64,000 bases of DNA from Mactra quadrangularis (GCA_025267735.1 CM046307.1:34773231-34837230); one strand, 5' to 3'. Counted from the stretch's first letter, positions 11,113 to 22,205 are shown. A program made the numbers and translations. Notes: generated by a model not told the origin, from the letters alone.

Positions 11113-11469
11113 TTGCCAATAAAATTTATTTCTAAAACATGTACTCATTACTGGACAAATTAAATCATGTGACATTGGCAGTTTTAAGAAAAGTTGGATA
11201 GCTAGAGAATCACCGAGCTATTTATGACTCATGTATTTGATATATTTCAGACTTAAGAGAATAGTAAAAGCTTAAACATTCCAGTAGCTATTGTAACCAT
11301 TAATAGAGCTGAATATTTATTCAAGTAAGTTGTTGTCTATTGTAGCAGAGTTTTATTATTATTTGACTTGTACTTCCTTGCCTTCAAAGTAGCTTGTTTC
11401 GGGACTCAGGGAAGTGTCTGCAAATTACTTTGGAGGTGTTTTTTTAATCACGGTTTGGAATATGCTTTT
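11113..11469. other. AT-rich spacer
   Basis: Nothing recognised. Confidence 0.5.
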
Positions 11470-11736
11470 TATACCCCCGCTTCAAAGAAGAGGGGGGTAT
11501 ACTGTTTTACCCTTGTCCGTGTGTGCGTGTGTCCGTCCATCCGTCTGTTACAAAATTTCCGTCGCAGTTTTCTCAGCAACTATAACATGCAGCAGCCTAA
11601 TACTTTGCATATTGCTTCGTCCCATGAGGTGTAAAGCGATTTCATGCTCCTTGCTCATCTACTTCCTGTTTGTCGCAAATTTTTAGATTTTTGCGAGGGT
11701 ATCACTAGTGAGCATTAGCTCACAGATTTACTTGTT
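11470..11736 (+). mobile_element. Helentron-like repeat (HINE type), copy 4, short form
   Basis: All family landmarks are present: TATACCCCCGCTTC, a GTCCGTCCATCCGTC core, GCGAGGGTATCACTAGTGAG, the GTGAGC/GCTCAC hairpin and TTTACTTGTT. Two overlapping 88-90-codon frames here are shadows of the repeat. Confidence 0.7.
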
Positions 11737-11799
11737 TTATCAGGTTACTTAATCATTATCTTCTCTAAACTTTTGTCAAATCCCTAGATATTGCTATCA

Positions 11800-12075
11800 A
11801 TTACCAGGATCAAAACCTGGGTCCTTGGTAGTGCTCTGGAATTGAATCCAGTGTCCCGAGAGGGGTACAGGTTTGAATCCCACCAAGGAAGGTTATACCC
11901 TTTCATGAAAATTTAACAATAATGTCAATTTTCCTCCAATCATAGGTTGATGGAAAAGTTTCTGGCTTTGTGGTAGGGTAGGTGAGAACTGGTTATTGAC
12001 AAGGGTCCAGGAAAGCTTGGTTAGGTGAGCCTGACGTTATGAAATAACCAAAACGTGTTGACGTGGCGTTGTAAC
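11800..12075 (+). repeat. SINE family A copy with degraded head
   Basis: The block carries the box B-like GGTTTGAATCCCACC, then CATGAAAATTTAACAATAAT, GAACTGGTTATTGACAAGGG and TCCAGGAAAGCTTGGTTAGG, and ends GTGTTGACGTGGCGTTG. Box A is not recognisable. Confidence 0.7.
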
Positions 12076-12223
12076 CAAATAGAATCAAGAATAACCAGGA
12101 TCAAGATTAGATTGTTACAGTTTCAGTATTCTTTGTTAAAACAATGTATTGCACGAAGCTATAACTGATTACAAATTATAAGTATTTTGTCAAGTAATAT
12201 ATCACATGTTTATTAGGGGAAGG

Positions 12224-12382
12224 CATGATGGCCATTAAACATTGCATGAATGTCGATCCTGTTGGCGAGTTGTAACCTTTGTTCTTGGTCTTTGGTGTCA
12301 GTTAGGAACGATTTCATTCGGTTGATACATCTTCTAAAGTCCCGATCGTCAAAAAAAAACCGATCGAAGTGTCATTCAACTT
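12224..12382 (-). CDS. Possible exon-like frame, unrecognised
   Basis: On the minus strand the frame read from about 12382 to the TAA near 12224 gives 50-odd charged, helix-like residues (DRDFRRCINRMKSFL, then TDTKDQEQRLQLANRID, then IHAMFNGHHAFP). The composition looks more protein-like than the surrounding repeats. No acceptor AG is evident at its 5' edge. I do not recognise a family. It may be the end of a decayed gene on this strand, with 12485-12535 as a neighbouring exon, but the phases do not join cleanly. Confidence 0.2.
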
Positions 12383-12484
12383 GAATAGGAATTAACGCAA
12401 TTAGAATAATAAAATGATAGCATTTTTCTATTTGAATAATACTTTATCGCTATTTTTAATGATATTTCATGAAAAGCCACTCAC

Positions 12485-12535
12485 CTGTTTGATAGAGGCT
12501 CCAGCATTCAAGACTCCATTGGCTACACCACGATC
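12485..12535 (-). CDS. Possible 51-bp internal exon, unrecognised
   Basis: On the minus strand an acceptor (GATGCAG) precedes a 51-bp open block reading DRGVANGVLNAGASIKQ, followed by a donor GTGAGTG. The length is exactly 17 codons and one frame is fully open. No family was recognised, and the pyrimidine tract before the acceptor is weak. It could be chance. Confidence 0.25.
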
Positions 12536-12991
12536 CTGCATCGACATTCAGACAATGTTTTATGTTTTTTCACTTATAAAGTTAACAAGGATTCATGCAA
12601 AGTGAAATTTAATACTCGCCACTCTCTGCACAAACATTTCGTGTCACTATGTGTGCATATTGAGTGCATCAGACCGTATCAAGTTATTTTTTCCCAACAA
12701 TAGGGTAGAAAATGACACAAAAATCACCTGCAAAATTTAATAAGGATCCATTGGCCCGTTATGAAAACAGTCAAAATTTGAAAAGTGATGGGTTAGAACT
12801 TTTGTTAAGTGTAGAGAATCTTGATGAGGAACAGGGAATATAGTAAATCTTGTGAAAATTGACCTAAGACAAAAAGTAAATCATTTGCATGCATTGAATT
12901 AGTTTTATGTTATGTTGTTAAGGGATTTTATTAATTATTCTGGTCAATTTGCATGCACTGTAGGTTTTATTAAAATCAGAAAACCACACAA
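12536..12991. other. AT-rich spacer before the MULE-like element
   Basis: Nothing recognised. Confidence 0.5.
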
Positions 12992-13000
12992 TGTCCAGTT

Positions 13001-13522
13001 CAATCTCTCATACAGAGTTGTCGATCCTTACAGTGATCTATATCTCTGTAAACGTCTCGGGTTTTACAAGATTCTTGTAAAATAGTAATATAATTTGGAT
13101 TTTGTATCTAAAGCGTAATTCGTCCTTTATATATATTATCTCAAATTTTTACGTGAAATATAATTTTATTACAGGCGAAATCCAATTTTTAAAGAGTTAT
13201 ATTTACAAGAACTATTTTCTTGTGAACGTCTTCCTATTCTGAGTAATTTGGCTTTTTTACTCATCCGCAAAAAAATGTCAACAATAGATGATATTGCTAA
13301 AAATTATGACAAAAATTTAGTGCTAAGGGACTGTCAACGACAACCCTTTGAACATCTACAAGACAAGAAAGGTGATCTGTTATTTAGTTTGTCTGTTCGT
13401 TTGGACAAAATTCAAAAATTGTCGCATGGTCGTTTTAAACGATCACGTGTTTGGGACTACTTTCGAGACGTTAACAGAGATAAAGATCACTGTAAGGATC
13501 GACAACTCTGTATGAGAGATTG
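13001..13522 (+). mobile_element. 522-bp MULE-like element with 59-bp terminal inverted repeats, copy 1
   Basis: The ends CAATCTCTCATACAGAGTTG and, on the right, CAACTCTGTATGAGAGATTG are inverted copies over about 59 bp with two mismatches. TGTCCAGTT (9 bp) is duplicated exactly at 12992-13000 and 13523-13531. Long inverted termini with 9-bp duplications are the signature of Mutator-like elements. No MULE transposase is encoded, so it is non-autonomous. The interior has an acceptor-like TTTTATTACAG at 13164-13174 followed by a long open frame, as in elements that have captured a gene fragment. A near-identical copy lies at 59050-59573. Confidence 0.9.
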
Positions 13523-13538
13523 TGTCCAGTTATACTGA
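13176..13538 (+). CDS. Open frame inside the MULE-like element, unrecognised
   Basis: From the codon after the acceptor-like CAG at 13172-13174 the frame is open for 120 codons, to a TGA just past the element's right target duplication. The first ATG is at 13248, and a second ATG at 13275 opens MSTIDDIAKNYDKNLVLRD. The product is basic and has no domain I recognise. The last codons translate the terminal inverted repeat (RDKDHCKDRQLCMRDC). In the other copy two single-base insertions shift this frame, so one copy is mutated or neither is selected. It may be a captured exon or a chance frame. Confidence 0.35.
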   Translation, partial: RNPIFKELYLQELFSCERLPILSNLAFLLIRKKMSTIDDIAKNYDKNLVLRDCQRQPFEHLQDKKGDLLFSLSVRLDKIQKLSHGRFKRSRVWDYFRDVNRDKDHCKDRQLCMRDCVQLY

Positions 13539-14095
13539 TCAACATTTTAGACTTGTGATAGTTATCTCCCTTTTTCATACCTTGTAATAGTTACATCACT
13601 TCTTATGTTTAAGGATTATAATTTGATATTTCAGGGTTATGAACATTCGTTTAGAGATCCAACATGGTTGTATAGAATAGAAATAATGACTTGTTGAGGA
13701 TGAACGATGAAATCTTCATATTTAGATGATTTATTTCCTCATTGGTCTGCTCTTAACTTATTAGGTAATTGTATATTTTAAACATTGAGTTTGTCACCCA
13801 ATTCTGTATGTACAAAAGTAAAAGTTTTGTCTCTATTGGAGCTTTTACTCAGTTTCCACAATTTCTCATCCCCCAAAAATACTCAACTTGCTATTTTACT
13901 AACAAACTAATTCTTACTTAAATCAAGAGATTAAGACATGAACATTCCTACTTTGCTGGGTAAACTTATACTTCATTGCCTCTTATCCAATTCTGTTGCA
14001 TATTGACTTCTTTTTAAAGTTAACATGATCATTTTATGTCTGTACAGCTTGCGAAAATTGATTCGAAAAGTTAAATAATACATTTAAGATATTAT
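13539..14095. other. AT-rich spacer
   Basis: Nothing recognised. Confidence 0.5.
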
Positions 14096-14359
14096 TATAC
14101 CCCCGCTTCGAAGAAGAGGGGGGGTATACTGTTTTACCCTTGTCAGTCTGTGCGTCCGTCCGTTACAAAATTTCCCTTGCAGTTTTCTCAGCAACTATAA
14201 CATGCAGCAGCCTAAAACTTTGCATATTGCTTCATTCTATAGTCCCACGTGGTGTAAAGCGATTTCATGCTCCTTGCTCATTTACTTCCTGTTTGTCGCA
14301 TATTTTTAGATTTTGGCGGGGGTATCACTAGTGAGCATTAGCTCACAGATTTACTTGTT
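14096..14359 (+). mobile_element. Helentron-like repeat (HINE type), copy 5, short form
   Basis: The copy is complete from TATACCCCCGCTTCGAAGAA to TTTACTTGTT with an intact hairpin. It shares the short-form junction AGATTTTGGCGGGGGTATCA with copies 1, 6, 7 and 8. Confidence 0.7.
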
Positions 14360-15633
14360 TATCTTGACTTTTTATTTGACAAAGTTGGCAGTTGTTTAAG
14401 AGTCTGGTACTGTTAAAACTCATGGTGGGTTTTTAGGCGAATTATTAGCCTTATATGAGTGTTGAATAGAGACATAAAGCAACAAAAGTTCACTGATCTG
14501 CTTTAAATTGAACAAAAACATGTAATATTTATTTTCATCAAAAGAACTAGTGTTTGGTCTTATCTCTCTACCATAACCAGAAGACAACTTTATTTTTTTT
14601 TAAATAACCATAATCTTAATATTGTTACGTTCCAGTGAGTGATCAGCTCCTCGACGTTGTACTGTACGTATATCAGTGTAGGTAATTCAGTGGAGTCTAT
14701 ACAGACTATGGTGATCCCAAATAGGAAATATGAAGCACTTTGTGCTTATATCTCCAGCCTTTAGCTTGATAAGGCTTTTGTAAAAATTTGTAAGAAAACT
14801 TAATAAAAACAAAACTGTGAAGCATAATTTCTAAAATCTATTAAAATAACTTTTCTCGACAATAAATATATATATTAAGATAATAAGAATTATCAATTCC
14901 AGACAGTTTAACAAATGAATAAGCTTAAATAATTTAAAGTCCGAAATATAGTGGTTCTACTACTTAAAATACAATATGCGAGTCCGTACTAAAATATTAA
15001 AGTACAATGGTTGTATTAACCTAGAAAACCGAAGCTATCGGATTACGCGGCCGACAATGATAACAGTATAGATAATGTTAACATGAAATACCAGAAGCAA
15101 CGTACAGTGTACTGTACAAAGTTTACAAGTACGAACAATTTAAACTTATCTAAATTCGTCTAAGTTGAAATATCAACAATAATTTATTAAATCTCTCAAA
15201 AATCTATAAACTTGAAGAGTTTTAGTCTAGGTCAGCTAAAGTCTCTACTACTTTTAATGGAAATAGAATTATTAATACATGCATGTCTTGAATATGTAGT
15301 CTTTGCCATGAATGTTATAAATGACTAGAGGGATATGTAATGCTGTTATTTTTACAAATAAAGATGTATGTACTAAGATGTTTTTATAATATTGATTATT
15401 GTATGAAATAGATGTTTATTTTAGACATTTTTTCTAGAACTCAGAAAAGGGCAGGGAGTATGGAAAAAGGGACCAAGTGCATTAAAAGGTTGAGGTTTTT
15501 ATGTATCTGTTTCTGCATGAGGAGAAAGAAGAAGGGCAGGGAGGAGAGAAAAAGGGCATTCTGCTTCAAAATAATCACTATAATATTGTCTTTACTGATA
15601 TAATCTTACTTACTTTATCTTACAATATTTCAG
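14360..15633. other. AT-rich stretch upstream of the first helicase exon
   Basis: No exon encoding the PRP16 region N-terminal to the P-loop was found. A 63-codon frame at 15412-15603 has no known domain. Confidence 0.45.
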
Positions 15634-15714
15634 TTGTTACATATTATAAGAGATAAAAGTGTTGTTGTTATTGTTGGTGAGACTGGATCAGGAAAGACTA
15701 CTCAATTAACACAG
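15634..15714 (+). CDS. DHX38: DHX38-like exon 1 of 7: Walker A
   Basis: TTTCAG precedes it and GTAACT follows. It reads [18 protein letters not shown], then SGKTTQLTQ, with the P-loop GETGSGKT intact. Confidence 0.85.
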
Positions 15715-15924
15715 GTAACTACTTTTATAGATTGGATTTGAACCTGGATTGCTGGGTTAGAAGTCAGGAGTACTATGTAATACTTGTTTACAGCCTCTCT
15801 AAAAAAACCTGTGATTACTGCTTCCTGACACTGTTTGGAATTTCTGGTCAATATGTAGAAAAATTAATTTTTACCTTCATAGTAGAGCAATTTTGGGATA
15901 AATTACTACATGGTTATGCAGTCC

Positions 15925-16172
15925 TTCGCCAGCTCAGTCGGTAGCACACAAGTCTACTGATCGAGGGGATGAGGTTTGATTCCCGAACGGTGCATACTTT
16001 TGTGGAGCTTGGTCATGAATTTATTTCTTCAGCCATTTTCCCTCCTACTACTGATTCTAAATCATGTAGGGGAGTAGTCAGTCACTGATGGAATTAGCGC
16101 CTAGTAGTTGGTTAACAGCTAAATCCAGAGATTTAGCCTTTCCTGGAACAGTGAGTAAGTGGGCTGACCTGA
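15925..16172 (+). repeat. SINE family B in the first helicase intron
   Basis: The tRNA-like head CCAGCTCAGTCGGTAGCACA (box A-like) and the box B-like GGTTTGATTCCCG are followed by the family B body (TTTTCCCTCCTACTACTGAT, ATCATGTAGGGGAGTAGTCA, TTTAGCCTTTCCTGGAACAG). Orientation is sense to the helicase. Confidence 0.8.
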
Positions 16173-16301
16173 TTCTGATTTGAGCCTCAATAGTTTAGCC
16201 AGAAATGTTTGTGGCTAGTTTAAATTAAAGTTACTTGCAATTTTCAGAATCCACTTGCATTTTGCAAGTATGTGAGCTTAAATTGGAGCCCTGTTATATG
16301 A

Positions 16302-16514
<213 letters not shown>

Positions 16515-17505
16515 TAGCTTTCCTCTAGTGAAGGATGGGCAAAGCTTTTTCCCCAAGTCAGCTTGCTATTCTTTGTTCTTTGTGCATGAACCTGTTGGGG
16601 AAAGTATGAGGTTGGTGTACTCTAAAACCCTAGGTTCAAAATTGGTGTTGATAACTTGATAGTGGACGTTTTCTTCTCCAATTTGAGACTTAAAAATCAG
16701 CCTAAAACACATGATTAACTATAACCAAGGCTGTTTTCGTAATGTAACTTCACTGTCACTAGATTTTAACATTTTGTGAACTTTATGTATTTTATTTACA
16801 CAATTATAAGATACAGTAATATTTCCAATATTTTTTCCCAGCTCTTTGAATGAAAAACATTAACATTTATATTAATGTTCTCAACTTATTTTAGCTATTT
16901 TATTACTTATGTAGATGAAAAGTTTTAAAAAGTTTGCCTCATATTGTATTTATACTCATGTTTTAGGGATCTGATGTCACGCTATGCTATTTGCACTGTA
17001 ACTGTACTGATATTACAGGAATGTTTGAGCTGCAGGGAGTTTGAGCCACTGCAGACTCTTTTGAATGCACCAAGTATCCACCATTTCACATGTGATTTAG
17101 GAACAGTCTAACAGTGCTTTTATTCCTCGGTGTTGGGGACAGTACCCAAATTACATATGAAATAACGGTATACTGATAAAATGTCTGTGTATTTACGTCT
17201 TCTTTTAAACCGGATTATTCAACGAAAAAAATCCGCTAATAGTTAGCAGTAAAACACAGGTGGGCGATGTCAATAACAATTGCGTTGAATTTGTTCCTTT
17301 CCATATATTTTGCCATTTATTGTCAAATCTTTATGAAACTTCATACAATGATAACATACCATGTGATGAACAGAATTAGAAAGTAACCACACCTCTACCT
17401 GCCTTTATTTTAGATTATTTCCCTTTGTAATTTTTGCGTTAAAGTTTTTAAATCTGGCTTTAATTTGGTTTCCACATTACATTTTTTGTTATGATATTCT
17501 AACAG

Positions 17506-17652
17506 AAAACAATAATCAAGTATATGACAGATGGTATATTGTTATGTGAATCACTGAGAGAATCTGATCTAGATAATTATAGTGCTATAGTTATGGACAA
17601 AGCTCATGAGAGATCACTGAATACTGATGTATTATTTGGTTTATTGAGATAT
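17506..17652 (+). CDS. DHX38: DHX38-like exon 3 of 7: motifs Ib and II
   Basis: The exon has 49 codons between AACAG and [24 protein letters not shown] has Cys (TGT, 17545-17547) where the family has Arg. The Walker B/DEAH box reads [18 protein letters not shown]; the Lys codon AAA is at 17599-17601. The missing Glu normally activates water for ATP hydrolysis, so this change alone should abolish ATPase activity. Confidence 0.85.
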
Positions 17653-18171
17653 GTAAGTATCTAGAATTGATTGACAATTTAATACAGCAATATTGTTTTA
17701 CATTATTTTTCTATTTGCTAATATAAGGTATATTTTTAAACTGGTTCCATGGTGCAGTAGGCTTTGTGCTGGATTTTGAATCTAGTGTCTAGAATAGTTA
17801 GCTGGTTTGAGTTTCATAGGCATAAAATCAATCCTTTGTATAATCTAGTATACCACTATTGAACAAATCATCAACTCTAATTCAGTTTAAAACCTCTCAG
17901 GTGGCCTAAAAATGTGCATTCAACAAATCAGATCTTTATCATTTAGATAAAAATACCAATTAGTTCCTTTAGCCCTCAAAACTTTAAACATAACATCATT
18001 TTTATTTTATTATATGATGTACTTTGTTCCATAATCTTTAACACAAAATCTTTCTTTGAAAAAGTAAGTCAGTCAAAAGTAAGTAAGCAGCATTGCATAT
18101 ACCCAGAAAATATTATTTTTATGAAGAAATGTATATACAATTTATATTTTGTTTTATTTTATACAATACAG

Positions 18172-18382
18172 GTTGTAGCTAGAAGACAAGATTTAAAATT
18201 AATAGTGACATCAGCTACTATGGATGCAGGAAAGTTTGCTAAGTTTTTTGGTAATGTACCAACATATACTATACCAGGCAGAACGTTTCCTGTTGATGTA
18301 CTATATGCTAAAAATCCTGTAGAAGATTATGTTGATGCTGCAGTAAAACAAGCCTTACAAATACATTTAATGGGTTTAGAAG
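18172..18382 (+). CDS. DHX38: DHX38-like exon 4 of 7: motif III
   Basis: The exon starts after ATACAG and ends one base into a codon before GTAGGC. It reads [18 protein letters not shown], then [20 protein letters not shown], then [20 protein letters not shown] is intact; DAEKF is changed to DAGKF. Confidence 0.85.
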
Positions 18383-18410
18383 GTAGGCACACTTTTCTTA
18401 TAGGAGGTTT

Positions 18411-18456
18411 TTAGGGAAGACTTGGTTTGCCCAACTGAGTTGCCCCATTGAAAAAA
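18411..18456 (+). repeat. LINE-tail module fragment
   Basis: GGGAAGACTTGGTTTGCCCA followed by ACTGAGTTGCCCCATT matches the module at 8336-8370. It begins 28 bases after the exon 4 donor. Confidence 0.4.
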
Positions 18457-19195
18457 GCTTGATGTCCTGGGTTTGAATGCCACTATGGTAGTGTTATACT
18501 GATGATCGGTAATAATCGATTAACGACTAGTTAAAGGCTTCCGATTCTGATAATCGATTAAACTTTATCAAAATCAATCATCGGTAAGAAAGGAGGATAG
18601 GCTATTTAAGGACAATGACATATTTTCATGTATCTGAACTGTTGTTAGAAATGTTTTAAATACATGTCATTTGAGTCTGACTTGTATTGAACACTGATAT
18701 ATCTAGTTCAAGTTCCAAAAATACAGCTACTATACTAGTCAAGGAAACTAGGCAATCAATCATTTATTTTTATCAATTTCTTTGGTTTTTAATTTTTATT
18801 AGGTTTTTGACACATTTGACTAAAGAAAAAATATTTCCAAATCCATAATACATGAATTTATAAGGATTCACAGTAAAAAATGCATGCAAAAACAAACTTA
18901 TCAGGAACCGATTATAATCGGAAAAATCGCATCAACAACAGAAACTGATTCCAACTGATGATTGATTACGATTTTCAGCCGATGTCCCACCACTACACTA
19001 AGGGGCACTGCTAATTTCTCTGAGCAAGAAATTTACTTACAGTTGTTTCACTCCACCCAGATGTAAATGGGTACTGTGAGGGAGCACCTGCCTCGAGGGG
19101 AATTCAATGATAAGGGGTCATAGTACAAAATTGTAGATGGCTGAACTTGTATATAGAAGCTAACTTTAAACTGCACTTTTAACTTAAACTTGTTG
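18457..19195 (+). repeat. SINE family C split by a hAT-like element
   Basis: The left part (to 18488) has a box B-like GGGTTTGAATGCC. The right part (from 19004) continues GGGGCACTGCTAATTTCTCT, ATGTAAATGGGTACTGTGAG and the tail TTTAAACTGCACTTTT. Joining the two restores the family C layout seen uninterrupted at 21953-22205. Confidence 0.7.
18489..18995. mobile_element. hAT-like non-autonomous element, 507 bp
   Basis: The 8-bp flanks are CACTATGG (18481-18488) and CACTAAGG (18996-19003), a duplication with one later change. The right end, read in reverse, begins TAGTGGTGGGACATCGGC, a hAT-like terminus, and the left end begins TAGTGTTATACTGATGATCGG. The interior is rich in short ATCGATTA / TAATCG inverted motifs. 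There is no transposase. Confidence 0.65.
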
Positions 19196-19511
19196 TGGAA
19201 CTTAGCTATGATACTTATAAGTCTAACCTACATTTGTGACCATCTGAGTATCATGACTTTCTGTGTAAAACATTATTGAATTTATTCTTTGATGTAATTT
19301 TTATTAAGAAATAACTTACAGTTGTTTTAATTATAATTTTAGCATGAAACTTATTCTCAAGCTTTGATGTGCCAAATTTAAAAAGCTGGTATTATAGTGT
19401 AGAAATATAAATAGTATTGACCATTGATAATAATGCCAATATTATTGTATATTTTGGCAATAATTACAACTTTTTTAATGTTAATTAATATTCTTGTATT
19501 GTATATTTCAG

Positions 19512-19574
19512 GTGATGTATTAGTATTTATGCCTGGACAAGAAGATATTGAAGTGACATGTGATTTACTCTCAG
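19512..19574 (+). CDS. DHX38: DHX38-like exon 5 of 7: FMPGQEDIE block
   Basis: The 63-bp exon completes the Gly codon begun in exon 4 and reads GDVLVFMPGQEDIEVTCD, then LLS, ending one base into the next codon. Its donor GTACAG is made partly of transposon sequence (element at 19576-20465). Confidence 0.85.
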
Positions 19575-19575
19575 G

Positions 19576-20465
19576 TACAGTATAACCTCTGCTAACGGCA
19601 CCTCTAATGAGCGGCATGTTCAAATTCCCCCCGTCGATTTTGCACTATGTTTTACCTCTAATAAACGACACCTCCGCAGAGCGGTAAACGGCCGTTGAGA
19701 TAAATTCCCATAATTCATTCTTAATCTCCGTACAGCAACACTAAGTCTAGCAAGTTTAATATCAATAATCGATAATTATCAATGACCAGAAGATTTAAAC
19801 AATAAGCGATACCCTTAATCGTATAATACTACCCTAAAGTGTCATGTTGTTAAATCATTTGACTAACAGGGGTTAATAAACAAGTGACATATGGTTTCCA
19901 TGACACCAACGAAAGGATCTAAGATGAGGAGCGCTTTGTTTGGTAGGCTGACGTCATTAAGTATCAGTTGTACATATGCCCAGCTAGTTGAGGATAGTAA
20001 ATGAAACTTATTTGTTATTGTACTTATTATTAAAAACATCGATGGAATGAATTCTGTTTTTAAGTTAAGTTGAGGTTTAAGAGCCAAATCAGATATTTAC
20101 TCCCAAAAAGACGCCGGTAATTCATGCTAAATATTATTTGCCATTAGACTGGTATAAAAACAATTTTTACGGTACCGGAAACGATTTCTCAAGTGTATTG
20201 CTTTCTTTTGCGTAAAACTAACCATCATGTTAGGAATTTTAATGGTTATAATGATTTATTAAAAAAACTTTGTAATCGTATCAAAACTTTTTACTTTTGT
20301 CGATCAGCGCCCGCTAATAATTGTATTTTCATTACAGAACGGATAGCGGCCAGTTTTCTGTTTTTCGTGATCGTTAGAAAATGTCAACCTCTGAAGAGCG
20401 ACACCTCTGTAGAGCGACACTTTTTCAAACTCCGCCGAAAGTCGCTCTGCAGAGGTTACACTGTA
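19576..20465. mobile_element. Mariner-like 890-bp element inserted in the exon 5 splice donor
   Basis: The element has TA at each edge and inverted ends CAGTATAACCTCTGCTAACG (left) and, in reverse, CAGTGTAACCTCTGCAGAGC (right). Both ends carry repeated CTCTGNAGAGCG-type blocks. It sits at base +2 of the intron, so the donor's GTA is host G plus the TA target and the following CAG is transposon. Without it the donor would read GTAACA. Two frames inside are not transposase-like. Confidence 0.75.
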
Positions 20466-20749
20466 ACAATTTTACATTGATGTATTCATTATTGATTATG
20501 TCATTACAGTACCTTAACTTTATTATCTTGAGCTCTAGCCTGATTTATCATGTTATATAGCAGGAGAAAAATTATCAACTAGCCTGACTGTATGAAATAA
20601 CTAATTTTCAATGAGGGACTTCAGTTAGTTATTTCCCTTGTATACTCTTCAAATACGTAGGTCCAATTAGTTGGATCACTCAGACTTTACCCTTACTTTT
20701 CAATGTCAATTTGCCAAAATAGATCTTAAATAACTTTTTTGTAAATCAT
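20466..20749. other. Intron sequence
   Basis: Nothing recognised. Confidence 0.5.
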
Positions 20750-21022
20750 TATACCCCCGCTTCGAAGAAGAGGGGGGTATACTGTTTTACCCTTGTCCGT
20801 GCGTGCGTGCGTGTGTGCGTCCGTCCGTCCGTCACAAAATTTCCGTAACAGTTTTCTCAGCAACTATACCATGCAGCAGCCTGAAACTTTTGCTTCATCC
20901 TATAGTCCCATGTGGTGTAAAGCGATTTCATGCTCCTTGCTCATCTACTTCCTGTTTGTCGCATATTTTTAGATTTTGGCGGGGGTATCACTAGTGAGCA
21001 TTAGCTCACAGATTTACTTGTT
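20750..21022 (+). mobile_element. Helentron-like repeat (HINE type), copy 6, short form
   Basis: The copy lies in the intron before helicase exon 6. It has the longest tetranucleotide core here (GTGCGTCCGTCCGTCCGTC), a small deletion in the CTTTGCATATTGCTTC block and an intact 3' hairpin. Confidence 0.7.
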
Positions 21023-21770
21023 TAATTTGTTTGAAATTCAAGCTAAGTACTTTTAAGGTTAAGAACTATCTAAATTTCATTACTTCTGTAAACATCTTTA
21101 TTAACAAGAAAGATATTTGATGAAATATTTTGTTGTTCTTACATAGGACTTAAATGATAAAATCTGAGGATTCCAACTGTAAGGACCTACTTACCAATTG
21201 GATTGCTTCAGATTTTATCAAGGAAAGATAACTGACTAAAGTCTCTAATTGTTTCAGTCAACAAGTCTCGGGCTAGTCGGTTAAGGCTATAATTGATCTC
21301 CAAGTCAGGTGATTTTTATATACAGTTAAAGTGATTGTTTACAACAGGAAGAACCCTGTCTTGTTTCTCATACCATAGGAGAACTTAGGTCTACTATGAT
21401 TACACCCAGTAATATGAAGCCTAGAAGATGGAGCCAAACATTTGACAATTATCTAGCTCAACAAACTGGACTTTGATTCCACAAGTTATTCTATCAAAAT
21501 AATTATCCAAATTAATTTTGATAAAATAATTATACTACTTCTGTCTATACAATACAACTTTATAGATAGGGAACTGTCACTCTGTCTATTTGCCAAAGAG
21601 GGTGGAAAACATTTCCCTGGAGGATTTTTAGTATTTTGACTGACGGCATGCATTTCAGCAAAAGTTAGCTTTTAGCAAATTATTACGTCTTTTTCCCCAT
21701 ATATTCCCGTGAATAATGTCTATACATGTATTACATAAGTTTATTTATATTAATATATTGTATATTACAG
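21023..21770. other. Intron sequence
   Basis: No exon or repeat boundary was recognised. Confidence 0.5.
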
Positions 21771-21926
21771 AACGTTTAGAAGAGTGATATGAAGCCCCAC
21801 CATTGGCTATATTACCTATATACTCACAATTACCTAGTGATTTACAAGCTAAAATATTTCAGAAAGCACCTATTGGTATATGTAAATGTATTGTAGCTAC
21901 AAATATTGCTGAAACTTCACTTACTG
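21771..21926 (+). CDS. DHX38: DHX38-like exon 6 of 7: motif V, with in-frame stop
   Basis: After TATTACAG the frame reads ERLEE, then TGA at 21785-21787, then [37 protein letters not shown] and TNIAETSLT, with a donor GTTTGT. VRKC is altered to ICKC (TGT at 21881-21883). An AG at 21793-21794 would, if used instead, drop eight codons including the stop and keep the frame. Confidence 0.85.
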
Positions 21927-21952
21927 GTTTGTATAGATATATCTGTATTAGT

Positions 21953-22205
21953 GGGAGCAGTGGTCTAGTGGTAGGACATCCATTCAGGGATCAAGACCTC
22001 CTAGGTTCAAATCCCATTTGGGGCACTGCTAATTTCCTTGAGCAAAAAATTTACCTACAGTTGTTCCACTCCATCAGATCATCTGTCTCAAGATGATTTT
22101 AATGATCAGGTGTAATCATACAAGATTATGAATCAGCTGAATATGTATATGGAAGCTGACTTAGTTGAACGTGTGTATGGAAACAGACCTTAAACTGCAA
22201 TTTTA
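21953..22205 (+). repeat. SINE family C copy
   Basis: The tRNA-like head GTGGTCTAGTGGTAGGACA (box A-like) and GGTTCAAATCCCA (box B) are followed by GGGGCACTGCTAATTTCCTT and a tail ending CCTTAAACTGCAATTTTAC. It is the least disturbed family C copy and starts 26 bases after the exon 6 donor. Confidence 0.8.
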
